Assembly (NCBI RefSeq): GCF_003581425.1
Contig: NZ_QXTG01000001.1
Coordinates: 186,001-250,000 of the forward strand
Length of the DNA stretch: 64,000 nt
Reading direction: 5' to 3'
Source of the DNA: Amnibacterium setariae
GTDB taxonomy: Bacteria; Actinomycetota; Actinomycetes; Actinomycetales; Microbacteriaceae
The translations under genes and the position numbers were made by a program. The notes under the pieces were generated by a model, which saw nothing but the letters and a program-made list of their open reading frames with translations, did no database searches and had not been told where the DNA came from. Shown here in pieces: positions 28,036 through 36,413 of this stretch. Position 1 is the first letter of the stretch. Every line of letters begins with the position of its first letter.

Positions 28036-28950
28036 GTGACACCCAGCTCAGCGCTCGACTCGCGAGGGTCGGGCTTCGACGAGTCGACGCCCCTCGCCCG
28101 CGAGCTCGCGGACCTCACCGCGCGGCGCGCGCGCCTGAAGGGCAACGCGCTGCCGAGGCCCCGCGAGACGCGCATCTTCACCGTGGCGAACCAGAAGGGC
28201 GGCGTCGGCAAGACGACGACGACCGTCAACCTCGCCGCCGCGCTCGCGAAGTCGGGCATGCGCGTGCTCGCCATCGACCTCGACCCGCAGGGCAACGCCT
28301 CCACGGCGCTCGGGGTCGAGCACCGGCACGACACCATCAGCGTCTACGACGTCATCGTCGGCGACGCCCCGCTGTCGGACGTCGTGCAGAAGAGCCCGGA
28401 GTTCGACACGCTCTGGTGCGCCCCCGCCACGATCCACCTCGCCGGCGCGGAGATCGAGCTCGTCTCGCTCGTCGCCCGCGAGCAGCGCCTCCGCACCGCC
28501 CTCAGCGCCTACCTGCAGAGCGCGGAGGAGCGCTTCGACTACGTCTTCATCGACTGCCCGCCGTCGATCGGCCTGCTGACGATCAACGCGTTCGTCGCGG
28601 CGACCGAGGTGCTCATCCCGATCCAGTGCGAGTACTACGCGCTCGAGGGCCTGTCGCAGCTGCTGCGCAACGTCGACCTGATCGAGAAGCACCTCAACCC
28701 GACCCTCTCGGTCTCGACGATCCTGCTCACGATGTTCGACGGCCGCACGCGCCTCGCGAACGACGTGGCCGACGACGTGCGGAAGCACTTCCCCGAGCAG
28801 GTGCTCGGCAGCGTCATCCCGCGGGCGGTCCGCATCTCGGAGGCCCCGAGCCACGGGCAGAGCGTGATCACCTACGACCCCAACTCCCCCGGCGCGATCT
28901 CGTACCTCGAGGCCGCCGGCGAGATCGCCCGACGGGCGGTCGCGGCGTGA
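28036..28950 (+). CDS. parA: Chromosome partitioning ATPase ParA/Soj
   Basis: The 304-residue ATPase drives segregation of the ParB-bound origin. It has a 45-residue N-terminal extension, then the deviant Walker A KGGVGKTTTT (54-63, signature lysine K54 and K59), DLDPQGNAS, and Walker B VFIDCPPS. It starts at GTG 28036 with GAGGA 5-9 nt upstream. Its stop overlaps the parB GTG. Confidence 0.96.
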   Translation: MTPSSALDSRGSGFDESTPLARELADLTARRARLKGNALPRPRETRIFTVANQKGGVGKTTTTVNLAAALAKSGMRVLAIDLDPQGNASTALGVEHRHDTISVYDVIVGDAPLSDVVQKSPEFDTLWCAPATIHLAGAEIELVSLVAREQRLRTALSAYLQSAEERFDYVFIDCPPSIGLLTINAFVAATEVLIPIQCEYYALEGLSQLLRNVDLIEKHLNPTLSVSTILLTMFDGRTRLANDVADDVRKHFPEQVLGSVIPRAVRISEAPSHGQSVITYDPNSPGAISYLEAAGEIARRAVAA

Positions 28951-29981
28951 GCGCGGCGCGGCCCTCCGGCCAGGCCGCCCCGGCGCGGTCCCAGCGGCTC
29001 GGTCGCGGCATCGGCGCGCTGCTGATGCCGGACGACGACCGGCCCCTGGACCAGACCCGGCCCTCCGACGTCTACTTCGGCCGCGCGCCCGAGGCGCCCG
29101 CCGACGACCTGCAGCCGGTCCCGGGCCTGCGCCTGGTCGCGCTCGTCCCCGACGAGATCCGGCCGAACCCGCAGCAGCCCCGGCGCGAGTTCGACGAGCA
29201 GGGCATGGCCGAGCTCGTGCACTCGGTGCAGGAGAACGGCGTCCTGCAGCCGATCGTGGTGCGGCCGCTGCCCGAGGGCGAGGACGCGAAGTTCGAGCTC
29301 GTCATGGGCGAGCGCCGCCTCCGCGCCTCCAAGGCGGCCGGCCTGCGCTTCATCCCGGCGGTCGTCAAGGACACCGCCGACGAGCAGATGCTGCAGGAGG
29401 CGCTCCTCGAGAACCTCCACCGCCTGCAGCTGACGCCGCTGGAGGAGGCGAGCGCCTACCAGCAGCTGATCGACGACTTCGGCATCACGCACGAGGAGCT
29501 CGGGATGCGCATCGGGCGCAACCGGACGACGATCACGAACACGATCCGGCTCCTCCGCCTCCCCGAGCACATCCAGCGCAAGGTCGCGTCGGGCGTCATC
29601 ACGCCTGGCCACGCCCGCGCGGTGCTGTCCGTCGTGGACCCGGAGCTGATGGACCGGCTCGTCGACAAGATCGTCGTCGAGGACCTCAACGTGCGGCAGG
29701 CGGAGGCCGCGGCGATCCGCCTGGCGGGCCCCGCGAAGCCGAAGAAGGCGACCGGCCGCCGCAACGAGGGGCTCGACCACATCGCCGACAAGCTCGGCTC
29801 GCGCTTCGACACCCGCGTCCGCGTCGACCTCAACGCGAAGAGCGGCCGGATCGTCATCGACTTCGGGTCGGTCGCGGACCTCAACCGCATCCTCGAGGAG
29901 ATCGGCGAGGAGAAGTGGGAGGAGGGCGAGGCGCGCGAGCGCATGCTCGCCCAGCGCACGGCGGCCCTCCGCCGCAAGTAG
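28947..29981 (+). CDS. parB: Chromosome partitioning protein ParB
   Basis: The 344-residue protein binds parS and, as a CTP-dependent clamp, spreads along DNA. It shows RLGRGIGALL near the N-terminus (ParA-stimulating motif), the CTPase box GERRLRASKAAG (121-132), an HTH around ITHEELGMRIGRNRTTITNTIRLL and a C-terminal dimerisation domain. It starts at GTG 28947, overlapping parA. No consensus parS (TGTTTCACGTGAAACA-type) was found by reading the window. Confidence 0.96.
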   Translation: MSAARPSGQAAPARSQRLGRGIGALLMPDDDRPLDQTRPSDVYFGRAPEAPADDLQPVPGLRLVALVPDEIRPNPQQPRREFDEQGMAELVHSVQENGVLQPIVVRPLPEGEDAKFELVMGERRLRASKAAGLRFIPAVVKDTADEQMLQEALLENLHRLQLTPLEEASAYQQLIDDFGITHEELGMRIGRNRTTITNTIRLLRLPEHIQRKVASGVITPGHARAVLSVVDPELMDRLVDKIVVEDLNVRQAEAAAIRLAGPAKPKKATGRRNEGLDHIADKLGSRFDTRVRVDLNAKSGRIVIDFGSVADLNRILEEIGEEKWEEGEARERMLAQRTAALRRK

Positions 29982-29988
29982 GCCACGT

Positions 29989-30041
29989 TGCTCACGCTTC
30001 TGGACGCCGCGCCGCCGCGAAGGCGTCCAGAAGCGTGAGCA
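29989..30041. terminator. Long hairpin after parB that includes the next gene's start codon
   Basis: A perfect 20-bp stem (29989-30008 with 30022-30041) and 13-nt loop lies 7 bp after parB. It is an apparent terminator. The GTG of the following comB-like gene (30035-30037) lies within its right arm. Confidence 0.75.
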
Positions 30042-30793
30042 CCTCGCAGGCCGGGAGCCGCATCCGCTTCGAGCAGGGGCTCGAGGGCGGGCGCGCGATC
30101 GCCACGGGCGACGCCGTGCTGGTGGTCGTGGTCGACGTGCTGTCCTTCACGACCTGCGTCAGCGTCGCCGCCGACCGGGGGATCGCCGTGATCCCCGCGC
30201 CGCTGCGCGACGAGCGCGCGGCGCGGCTCGCGGAGGAGCACGGGGCGGTGCTCGCGGGGCCGCGGACCGGATCCGGCACGAGCCTGTCGCCGGCGTCGAT
30301 CCGGCGGGCGCGAGGCGTGGAGCGGCTCGTGCTGCCGTCGCCGAACGGGGCGACGCTCAGCGCGGCGCTCGCGGAGCGGGGCGAGGTCGTCGCGGGGTCC
30401 CTCCGCAACGCGTCCGCCGTCGCCGCGGCCTGCGCGCAGCATCTCGCGCGCGACGCGGCCGCGTCGGTCGCGGTCGTCGCTGCGGGGGAGCGCTGGAGCG
30501 ACGGATCGTCGCGTCCCGCGTGGGAGGACGTGTGGGGCGCCGGGGCGGTGCTGGCCGCGCTCGGACGCGACCGGCTCGCCTCGCCCGAGGCGCTCGCGGC
30601 GGCGGACGCCTACCGGAGCGCCGCCCGCCGTGCCCTCCCCCTCGCCGGGCTGGCGAGCGCGCTCGAGCTGTCGGAGGCGGGCTTCGCGGAGGACGTCGCG
30701 ATCGCCGCGGAGGAGGACGCGAGCACCGCCGTCCCCCGCCTCGTCGACGGCGTCTTCACGCACCAGGGGTTCACGGAGCAGGGGATCCGGTGA
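30035..30793 (+). CDS. 2-phosphosulfolactate phosphatase family protein (ComB-like)
   Basis: The 252-residue protein has the ComB fold signature: VVVDVLSFTTCVSVAADRG, LPSPNGATLSAALA, VVAGSLRNASAVAAA and a C-terminal DVWGAGAVLAAL. ComB removes phosphate from 2-phosphosulfolactate, a coenzyme M precursor step in methanogens; in actinobacteria the physiological substrate is not known, so the reaction is uncertain. The GTG at 30035 is chosen because upstream residues in the same frame are Ala/Arg-rich noise. It lies in the right arm of a 20-bp hairpin, which could limit its translation on a read-through transcript. Confidence 0.8.
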   Translation: MSTSQAGSRIRFEQGLEGGRAIATGDAVLVVVVDVLSFTTCVSVAADRGIAVIPAPLRDERAARLAEEHGAVLAGPRTGSGTSLSPASIRRARGVERLVLPSPNGATLSAALAERGEVVAGSLRNASAVAAACAQHLARDAAASVAVVAAGERWSDGSSRPAWEDVWGAGAVLAALGRDRLASPEALAAADAYRSAARRALPLAGLASALELSEAGFAEDVAIAAEEDASTAVPRLVDGVFTHQGFTEQGIR

Positions 30794-30827
30794 CCGGACC
30801 CCTGACCCGTGAACACGATCGCGCGGA

Positions 30828-31778
30828 TCAGGCCTCGGCGAGGGCGCGCTCCGTGATCGCCGCGTAGGCGGAGGAGAGGTCCCGACCGGTCGACAGGATC
30901 GCCTGCGGCAGGAGGCTCGTCTCGGTCAGCCCGGGCATCACGTTCGACTCCAGGAACCACGGCCGTCCCGACGCGTCGACGATGAGGTCCGCCCGCGAGA
31001 GGTGCCGCAGGCCCATCGCGCGGTGCGCGAGCACGGCGAGCTCCCCCGCCGCGGCCGCCACGGCCGGATCGAGCCGCGCGGGCGTGTAGAAGCGCGTCTC
31101 CCCCGCGGTGTAGCGCTCCTCGAACCCGTAGAACCCGCTGCGGGGCACGATCTCGACGGCCGGCAGCGCGGCCGGGCCGTCGTCGCCGTCCAGCACGCCG
31201 ACGGCGATCTCGGTGCCGACGACCCGCTGCTCGATGAGCGCCTCGTCCGCGTACGTGAACGCGTCCATCAGGGCGCGCGGCAGCTGCTCGGCCGTGTCGA
31301 CGACGGTGACGCCCTGCGCGGAGCCGCCGCGGGCCGGCTTCACGACCAGCCCGTCGGTCATCGACCCGAGGATCGTGTCGATCGCGCTGCGGGCGCCGAT
31401 CTCCCGGAACACCTCCCGCGTCAGGGTGACCGAGGCGGGCGTCGCACCGCCGGCGACCTCCACGAGCCGCTTGGCGGTCGGCTTGTCCCAGGCCAGCCGG
31501 GCCGCGGGGCCGCGGCTGCCGATGTAGGGGAGGCCGGACACGTCGAGCAGCGCCCGCAGGGAGCCGTCCTCCCCGCTCGCGCCGTGCAGCGCCGGCCAGA
31601 CGACGTCCGGGCGGCGCTCGAGGAGGAGCGGCAGCAGCTTCGCGTCCGGCTCCGCCGTGCTCACCCGCCAGCCGAGCCGGGACAGCGCGTCGACCACGCG
31701 CCGCCCGGACCGCAGGGACACGTCGCGCTCGTGCGAGATGCCGCCCGAGAGCACCACCACGGAGGTCGTTCCGGCCAT
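30828..31778 (-). CDS. D-alanine--D-alanine ligase family protein
   Basis: The 316-residue ATP-grasp enzyme should join two D-alanines for peptidoglycan, though a true ddl may exist elsewhere. It has VVVLSGGISHERDVSLRSG, LHGASGEDGS, the nucleotide loop PARGGSAQGV, VEIVPRSGFY and the metal site LIVDASGRPWFLESNVMPGLTETSLLPQ. It is at the short end of the Ddl family (about 310-370). ATG 31778 has a GAGGAG Shine-Dalgarno. It lies just downstream of the aminotransferase gene on the same strand (17-bp gap), so the two are likely cotranscribed. Confidence 0.88.
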   Translation of the reverse strand: MAGTTSVVVLSGGISHERDVSLRSGRRVVDALSRLGWRVSTAEPDAKLLPLLLERRPDVVWPALHGASGEDGSLRALLDVSGLPYIGSRGPAARLAWDKPTAKRLVEVAGGATPASVTLTREVFREIGARSAIDTILGSMTDGLVVKPARGGSAQGVTVVDTAEQLPRALMDAFTYADEALIEQRVVGTEIAVGVLDGDDGPAALPAVEIVPRSGFYGFEERYTAGETRFYTPARLDPAVAAAAGELAVLAHRAMGLRHLSRADLIVDASGRPWFLESNVMPGLTETSLLPQAILSTGRDLSSAYAAITERALAEA

Positions 31779-31795
31779 GAGTTCTCCTCGGGGTC

Positions 31796-33115
31796 TCAGC
31801 GCAGGTCGGGCGGCGGGGCGCCGACGGCCCGGTCGTCCCGTCGCGGCGCGAGCGAGCCGGTGCCGGCGAAGGCGCGGACGAGCTCCAGCTCCCCGTTCAC
31901 CACGGTCGCGAGCCGCTGGATGCCGATCGCGATGTCCTCCGGCGTCGGGTAGCAGAACGAGAGCCGCATCTCACGGCCGCCGGAGCCGTCGGCGTAGAAG
32001 CCGGTGCCGGGCGTGTAGGCGACGAGCTCGCGCACGGCGCGGGGCAGCATCTGCTTCGAGTGCAGCTCGCCCGGCAGGCCCACCCAGATGTAGAAGCCGC
32101 CGTTCGGCTCGTTCCAGGTGAGGTTCGGCAGGTACGTCTGCAGCGCGGCGAGCATGGCGTCGCGGCGCTCGCGGTACACGTCGCGGAACCGGGCGATCTG
32201 GGCGCGCCAGTCCACCGTCTCCAGGTACTCGGCGATCAGGAGGTGGTTGAAGCTCGACGGCGAGAGGATCGCCGACTCGGCGGCGAGCACGAGCTTCTCC
32301 CGGATCGCGTGCGGCGCGACGGCCCAGCCCACGCGGAAGCCGGGCGCGAACGTCTTCGAGAACGACCCGAGGTAGACGACGCCCTCCGGATCGAGGGTCT
32401 GCAGCGGCGGGGGCGGCGGCGCGTCGAACCAGAGCAGCCCGTACGGGTTGTCCTCGACGATCAGCACGCCGAGGCGACGGCAGATCTCGACGACCCGGGG
32501 CCGGCGCTCGGCGGAGAGCGTGATGCCGGCGGGGTTGTGGAAGTTCGGGATCGTGTAGAGGAACTTGACCGTGCGTCCCGCGGCGCGCTGCTCGAGGATC
32601 GCCGCCTCGAGCACCTCCGGCACCAGGCCGTCGGCGTCCATGGGCAGGTGGACCACCCGCGCCTGGTACGACTTGAAGACGCCGAGGGCGCCCACGTAGC
32701 TCGGCCCCTCGGCGAGGATCACGTCGCCCGGGTCGATGAAGAGCTTCGTGACGAGGTCGATCGCCTGCTGCGACCCGGTCGTCGTCACGACGTCGTCGGG
32801 GGAGGCGGCGATGCCCTCCTCCGCCATCACCTCGACGATGTGCTCGCGCAGCCGGGGGAGGCCCTGGCCGGAGCCGTACTGGAGCGCGGCGGGCGCGTCC
32901 GCGAGCAGCATCCGGTCGATCGCGCCCGCGACGAGCTCGCGCGGGATCGCGCGGACGTAGGGCATGCCGCCCGCGAGGGAGACGACCTCGGGGCGCGAGG
33001 CCACGGCGAACAGCGCCCTGACCTCGCTGGCGGCCAGGCCGGAAGCCCGCTCGGCGTACGTGGCGAGCCACGGGTCGAGGTCGGTTCCGGTGCCGGTCGG
33101 GCGGAGGTCGCTCAC
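31796..33115 (-). CDS. PLP-dependent aminotransferase, class I/II fold
   Basis: The 439-residue enzyme belongs to the aspartate-aminotransferase fold. The pyridine-binding Asp lies in VLIVEDNPYGLLWF, the catalytic lysine in YLGSFSKTFAPGFRVGW and the carboxylate-binding Arg in MRLSFCY. It resembles 2-aminoadipate/MocR-type aminotransferases lacking a GntR domain. The substrate cannot be read from sequence; closeness to ddl-like suggests but does not prove an amino acid for the cell wall. A Pro-rich insertion DAPPPPPLQ follows the Asp motif. It starts at GTG 33115. Confidence 0.9.
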   Translation of the reverse strand: MSDLRPTGTGTDLDPWLATYAERASGLAASEVRALFAVASRPEVVSLAGGMPYVRAIPRELVAGAIDRMLLADAPAALQYGSGQGLPRLREHIVEVMAEEGIAASPDDVVTTTGSQQAIDLVTKLFIDPGDVILAEGPSYVGALGVFKSYQARVVHLPMDADGLVPEVLEAAILEQRAAGRTVKFLYTIPNFHNPAGITLSAERRPRVVEICRRLGVLIVEDNPYGLLWFDAPPPPPLQTLDPEGVVYLGSFSKTFAPGFRVGWAVAPHAIREKLVLAAESAILSPSSFNHLLIAEYLETVDWRAQIARFRDVYRERRDAMLAALQTYLPNLTWNEPNGGFYIWVGLPGELHSKQMLPRAVRELVAYTPGTGFYADGSGGREMRLSFCYPTPEDIAIGIQRLATVVNGELELVRAFAGTGSLAPRRDDRAVGAPPPDLR

Positions 33116-33161
33116 GTCAGTGCCTTCTCAGTGCTTCCTCGCACGCGGTGCGCGCGAGGCC

Positions 33162-33238
33162 CCAGCAGGACGAATGCACCGGAGGCAGGAGGGATCCAAG
33201 ACTGGTCTCGTCCTGCTGGAGTCGATTCGTCCTGCCGG
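33162..33238. terminator. trxA terminator region with alternative hairpins
   Basis: A perfect 12-bp inverted repeat CCAGCAGGACGA (33162-33173) and TCGTCCTGCTGG (33208-33219) lies after trxA on the minus strand. A third copy, 33225-33238, matches the extended left arm (33162-33175) with one mismatch, so the left arm can pair with either right arm. Confidence 0.5.
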
Positions 33239-33307
33239 GGTGCTGGCCCCCGCCCGTGGATCCCGCCCGTCGCGGGGCGACGAGAAGGCCGATCGGATCG
33301 GGGGCTG

Positions 33308-33625
33308 TCAGGCCAGGACGGCGGCGAGGTCGGCTTCGATGGCGGGCTTCGGCTTGGCGCCGATGACCGTCTTCACGACCTCGCCGTTCGAGTAGAGCTT
33401 CATCGCCGGGATCGAGGTGATCTGGTACTTCATCGCCGTCTCGGGGTTCTCGTCGACGTTGAGCTTGACGATCTCGATCTTGTCGGCGTGCTCCTCGGCG
33501 ATCTCGGCGAGCACCGGACCGACCCGGCGGCACGGACCGCACCACGCGGCCCAGAAGTCGACGAGGACCGGCTTGTCGGACTTGAGGACGTCCTGCTCGA
33601 ACGTCGCATCCGTCACTTCGCGCAT
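33308..33625 (-). CDS. trxA: Thioredoxin
   Basis: The 105-residue thiol-disulphide reductant has the active site WCGPC (C29, C32) in [15 protein letters not shown] and the cis-proline region [11 protein letters not shown]. Length and fold match standard thioredoxin 1. It is downstream of trxB on the same strand with a 42-bp gap, forming the trxB-trxA pair, so reductase and substrate are made together. It acts in the cytoplasm. Confidence 0.96.
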   Translation of the reverse strand: MREVTDATFEQDVLKSDKPVLVDFWAAWCGPCRRVGPVLAEIAEEHADKIEIVKLNVDENPETAMKYQITSIPAMKLYSNGEVVKTVIGAKPKPAIEADLAAVLA

Positions 33626-33667
33626 CGCGCAATCACTCCTAGTGATGAAGAGGAACGAGTGGGCACT

Positions 33668-34699
33668 CTACGCCTGGCCGACCAGGGTGCCGTCCGGCGT
33701 GAACGTCGCGCCGGAAGCCGGCGCCTCGCCCGGCCGGGTGTCGCCCTTCGCGCGGCTCAGCAGGTCCGCGGGGAGGGAGGCCAGGTAGTGCTCCGCGTCG
33801 AGGGCCGCGACCGTGCCGGACGCGGCGGCGGTGATCGCCTGCCGGTACGTCGGGTCGATCACGTCGCCCGCGGCGAAGACGCCGGGGATCGAGGTGCGCG
33901 ACGAGCGGCCCTCGACCTTGATGGTGCCCTCGGGGGTCAGCTCGAGCTGGTCCTTGACGAGGTCCGTGCGCGGGTCGTTGCCGATCGCGATGAAGACGCC
34001 GTCGAGGGGCAGGTGCCGGTCCTCGCCGCCGTTCGTCGACTTGAGCGTCACGCCGTCCACGAGGTCGCCGCCCTGGATCTCCTCGATCGTCGAGTTCCAC
34101 TGGAACTCGATCTTCGGGTCCTCGAACGCGCGGTCCTGCATGATCTTCGACGCGCGCAGCGAGTCGCCGCGGTGGATCAGGTGGACCTTGTCGGCGAACT
34201 TCGTGAGGAAGGTCGCCTCCTCCATCGCCGAGTCGCCGCCGCCGACGACCGCGATCTCCTTGCCGCGGAAGAAGAAGCCGTCGCAGGTCGCGCACCACGA
34301 GACGCCGTGGCCGGACAGGCGGTCCTCGCCGGTCACGCCGAGCTTGCGGTACGCGGAGCCGCTGGCGACGACGACCGTCAGGGCCTCGTAGACCTTGTGG
34401 TACTTGCCCTCGCCGACGTGGACGCGCTTGACGTCGCCGTCGAGCTCCACCGCGGTGACGTCCTCGAGCACGATCTCGGTGCCGAACTTCTCGGCCTGGA
34501 GCCGCATGTTCTCCATGAGGTCCGGGCCCATGATCCCCTCGGGGAAGCCGGGGTAGTTCTCGACGTCGGTGGTGTTCATGAGCTCGCCGCCCGCCTCGAC
34601 CGAGCTGGCGATGAGCAGCGGCTCCAGCTGGGCGCGGGAGGCGTAGATCGCCGCGGTGTACCCCGCGGGGCCCGACCCGATGATGATCACCTGACGCAT
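33668..34699 (-). CDS. trxB: Thioredoxin reductase
   Basis: This 343-residue FAD enzyme transfers electrons from NADPH to thioredoxin. FAD motif GSGPAGYTAAIYASRA (8-23), redox-active CATC (C136, C139), NADPH motif GGGDSAMEEATF and the C-terminal GVFAAGDVIDPTYRQ are present. It extends about 25 residues beyond the usual end with a PGEAPASG tail. ATG 34699 has AGGGAG upstream; a GTG two codons earlier (34705) is less likely. It precedes trxA. Confidence 0.96.
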   Translation of the reverse strand: MRQVIIIGSGPAGYTAAIYASRAQLEPLLIASSVEAGGELMNTTDVENYPGFPEGIMGPDLMENMRLQAEKFGTEIVLEDVTAVELDGDVKRVHVGEGKYHKVYEALTVVVASGSAYRKLGVTGEDRLSGHGVSWCATCDGFFFRGKEIAVVGGGDSAMEEATFLTKFADKVHLIHRGDSLRASKIMQDRAFEDPKIEFQWNSTIEEIQGGDLVDGVTLKSTNGGEDRHLPLDGVFIAIGNDPRTDLVKDQLELTPEGTIKVEGRSSRTSIPGVFAAGDVIDPTYRQAITAAASGTVAALDAEHYLASLPADLLSRAKGDTRPGEAPASGATFTPDGTLVGQA

Positions 34700-34796
34700 G
34701 TCCACTCCCTGTCTCGACCTGCGGGGGGTGAAACGGTAACCGGCGGAGCGCTATTCCGCCCGTCGGGGTCGCGCCCCCGGTCGGGGGAGGATCGGG

Positions 34797-36413
34797 TCAG
34801 CGGCGCAGCCGCGACCGCACGAGGTCCGTCGCCATGCGGATCTCGGGGGCCCGCAGGAGGGCCAGGACGATCGCGTAGACCGCGGCGCAGACGACGGCGA
34901 TGAGCAGGGCGCCGACCGCGCCGCCGATCGTCGACGAGACGGACCAACCGTCCGCCAGGCCGCCGGTCGCCCAGAGCACGAGCACCCCGGCGGCGAGCGC
35001 GGGCACTCCGGCCAGCGCGATGCGCCGCAGCCCTGCGGCGAGGTGGCGGTCTCCGAGGGGCCCGAGGCGGCGGCGCAGCAGCGCGAGCGCGACCACGAGC
35101 TGCACGGTGCCGCCGATCGAGATCACCGCAGCGATGCCGACCGCGGTCCACGCGTGCGGCAGCAGCGTGCAGGCGAGGATGCCCGGCACGACCACGACCA
35201 GCTGGACGAGCGTGAACCGGAACGGGGTGCGCGTGTCCGCCAGCGCGTAGAAGCAGCGCTGCACGACGTACAGGACGGTGAAGGGGATCAGGCCCAGCAC
35301 GTACGCGACGAGCACAGGAGCCACGGCGTGCGCCTCCGCCGCCGTGCTGAGGTCCTTCGTCCCGCTGAAGATCGCGGTCACCGGCGCCGCCGCCGCGAGC
35401 AGGACGGCGGTGGCGAGGCCGATCACCAGCAGCACCGTGCGCAGCACCGTGCTCAGGTCGTCCCGCAGCGCAGGCAGGTCCCCCTCTGCGGCGTGCTCGC
35501 TCATCCGGGGATAGAAGACGGTCGCCAAGGACACGGTGATGATCGAGTGCGGCAGCATGAACAGCAGCCAGGAGTTCGCGAGTGCGAACGTCGACGGCGT
35601 GGTCGGCCCCGAGGCGCCGGTCGCGACGTAGCCCTGCAGGAACCCGGCGGCCTGCGTCAGGACGAGCATCCCGAAGGTCCACCCCGCGGCCTGCCCCGTC
35701 GCCCGCAGACCGACGCCCCGCCAGTGGAAGTCCGGCCGGAACGACAGGCCGGCGCGCTTCCACACCAGCGCCAGGACCAGCGCCTGCACCGCGATGCCCG
35801 CGGTGGTGCCGCCGGCGAGCACCGCCGTCTGCGCCGGATCGAGCGGGGTGCTGCGGAACTTGGACACGCTGCCGAACAGCACGAGGAAGATCGCCAGCAC
35901 CGCCACCGCGATCACGTTGTTCGCGACCGGAGCCCAGGTGTAGGCGCCGAAGCGGCGACGCGCGTTCAGGACCTCGCCGAGGACGGCGTACATGCCGAGG
36001 AAGAAGATCTGCGGCATCGACCAGAACGCGAACGGCACTGCGACCTCGTAGGTGCGGCGGTCGCTGATGGTGAGGTGCATCAGCAGCGGCGCGGCGATCG
36101 TCAGCACGACGGTCAGCAGTCCGATCGCGACGATGGCGATGGTCAGCAGCTTGTTGACGTAGGCGACGCCGCCGTCCGCGCCCCGACTCGCGCGGATGGT
36201 CTGCGGCACGAGCACCGCGCTCACGAGACCGCCTCCGATCAGCGCGTAGAGGCTCGTCGGCATCTGCGTCGCGTTCGTCAGCGCGTTCCCGACGATGGTG
36301 GTCTGGCCGCTCAGCACGCCGGTCAGCACGATGGTGCGGGTGAAGCCGAGGACCCGGGACACGATCGTCCCGGACGCGAGGAGCGCGCTCGCCCTGCCGA
36401 CGCCGCTGCTCAT
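34797..36413 (-). CDS. murJ: Lipid II flippase MurJ (MviN family)
   Basis: The 538-residue polytopic membrane protein, about 14 transmembrane helices, should flip lipid II to the outer face of the membrane for peptidoglycan synthesis. It starts SGTIVSRVLGFTRTIVL, typical of MviN/MurJ, and carries NALTNATQMPTSLYALIGGG with functionally important arginines and YALADTRTPF. It lacks the long C-terminal kinase-like extension of mycobacterial MviN. Its ATG at 36413 overlaps the stop of the upstream DUF6049-like gene. The pair lies head-to-tail next to pcnB, a known actinobacterial arrangement. Confidence 0.93.
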   Translation of the reverse strand: MSSGVGRASALLASGTIVSRVLGFTRTIVLTGVLSGQTTIVGNALTNATQMPTSLYALIGGGLVSAVLVPQTIRASRGADGGVAYVNKLLTIAIVAIGLLTVVLTIAAPLLMHLTISDRRTYEVAVPFAFWSMPQIFFLGMYAVLGEVLNARRRFGAYTWAPVANNVIAVAVLAIFLVLFGSVSKFRSTPLDPAQTAVLAGGTTAGIAVQALVLALVWKRAGLSFRPDFHWRGVGLRATGQAAGWTFGMLVLTQAAGFLQGYVATGASGPTTPSTFALANSWLLFMLPHSIITVSLATVFYPRMSEHAAEGDLPALRDDLSTVLRTVLLVIGLATAVLLAAAAPVTAIFSGTKDLSTAAEAHAVAPVLVAYVLGLIPFTVLYVVQRCFYALADTRTPFRFTLVQLVVVVPGILACTLLPHAWTAVGIAAVISIGGTVQLVVALALLRRRLGPLGDRHLAAGLRRIALAGVPALAAGVLVLWATGGLADGWSVSSTIGGAVGALLIAVVCAAVYAIVLALLRAPEIRMATDLVRSRLRR

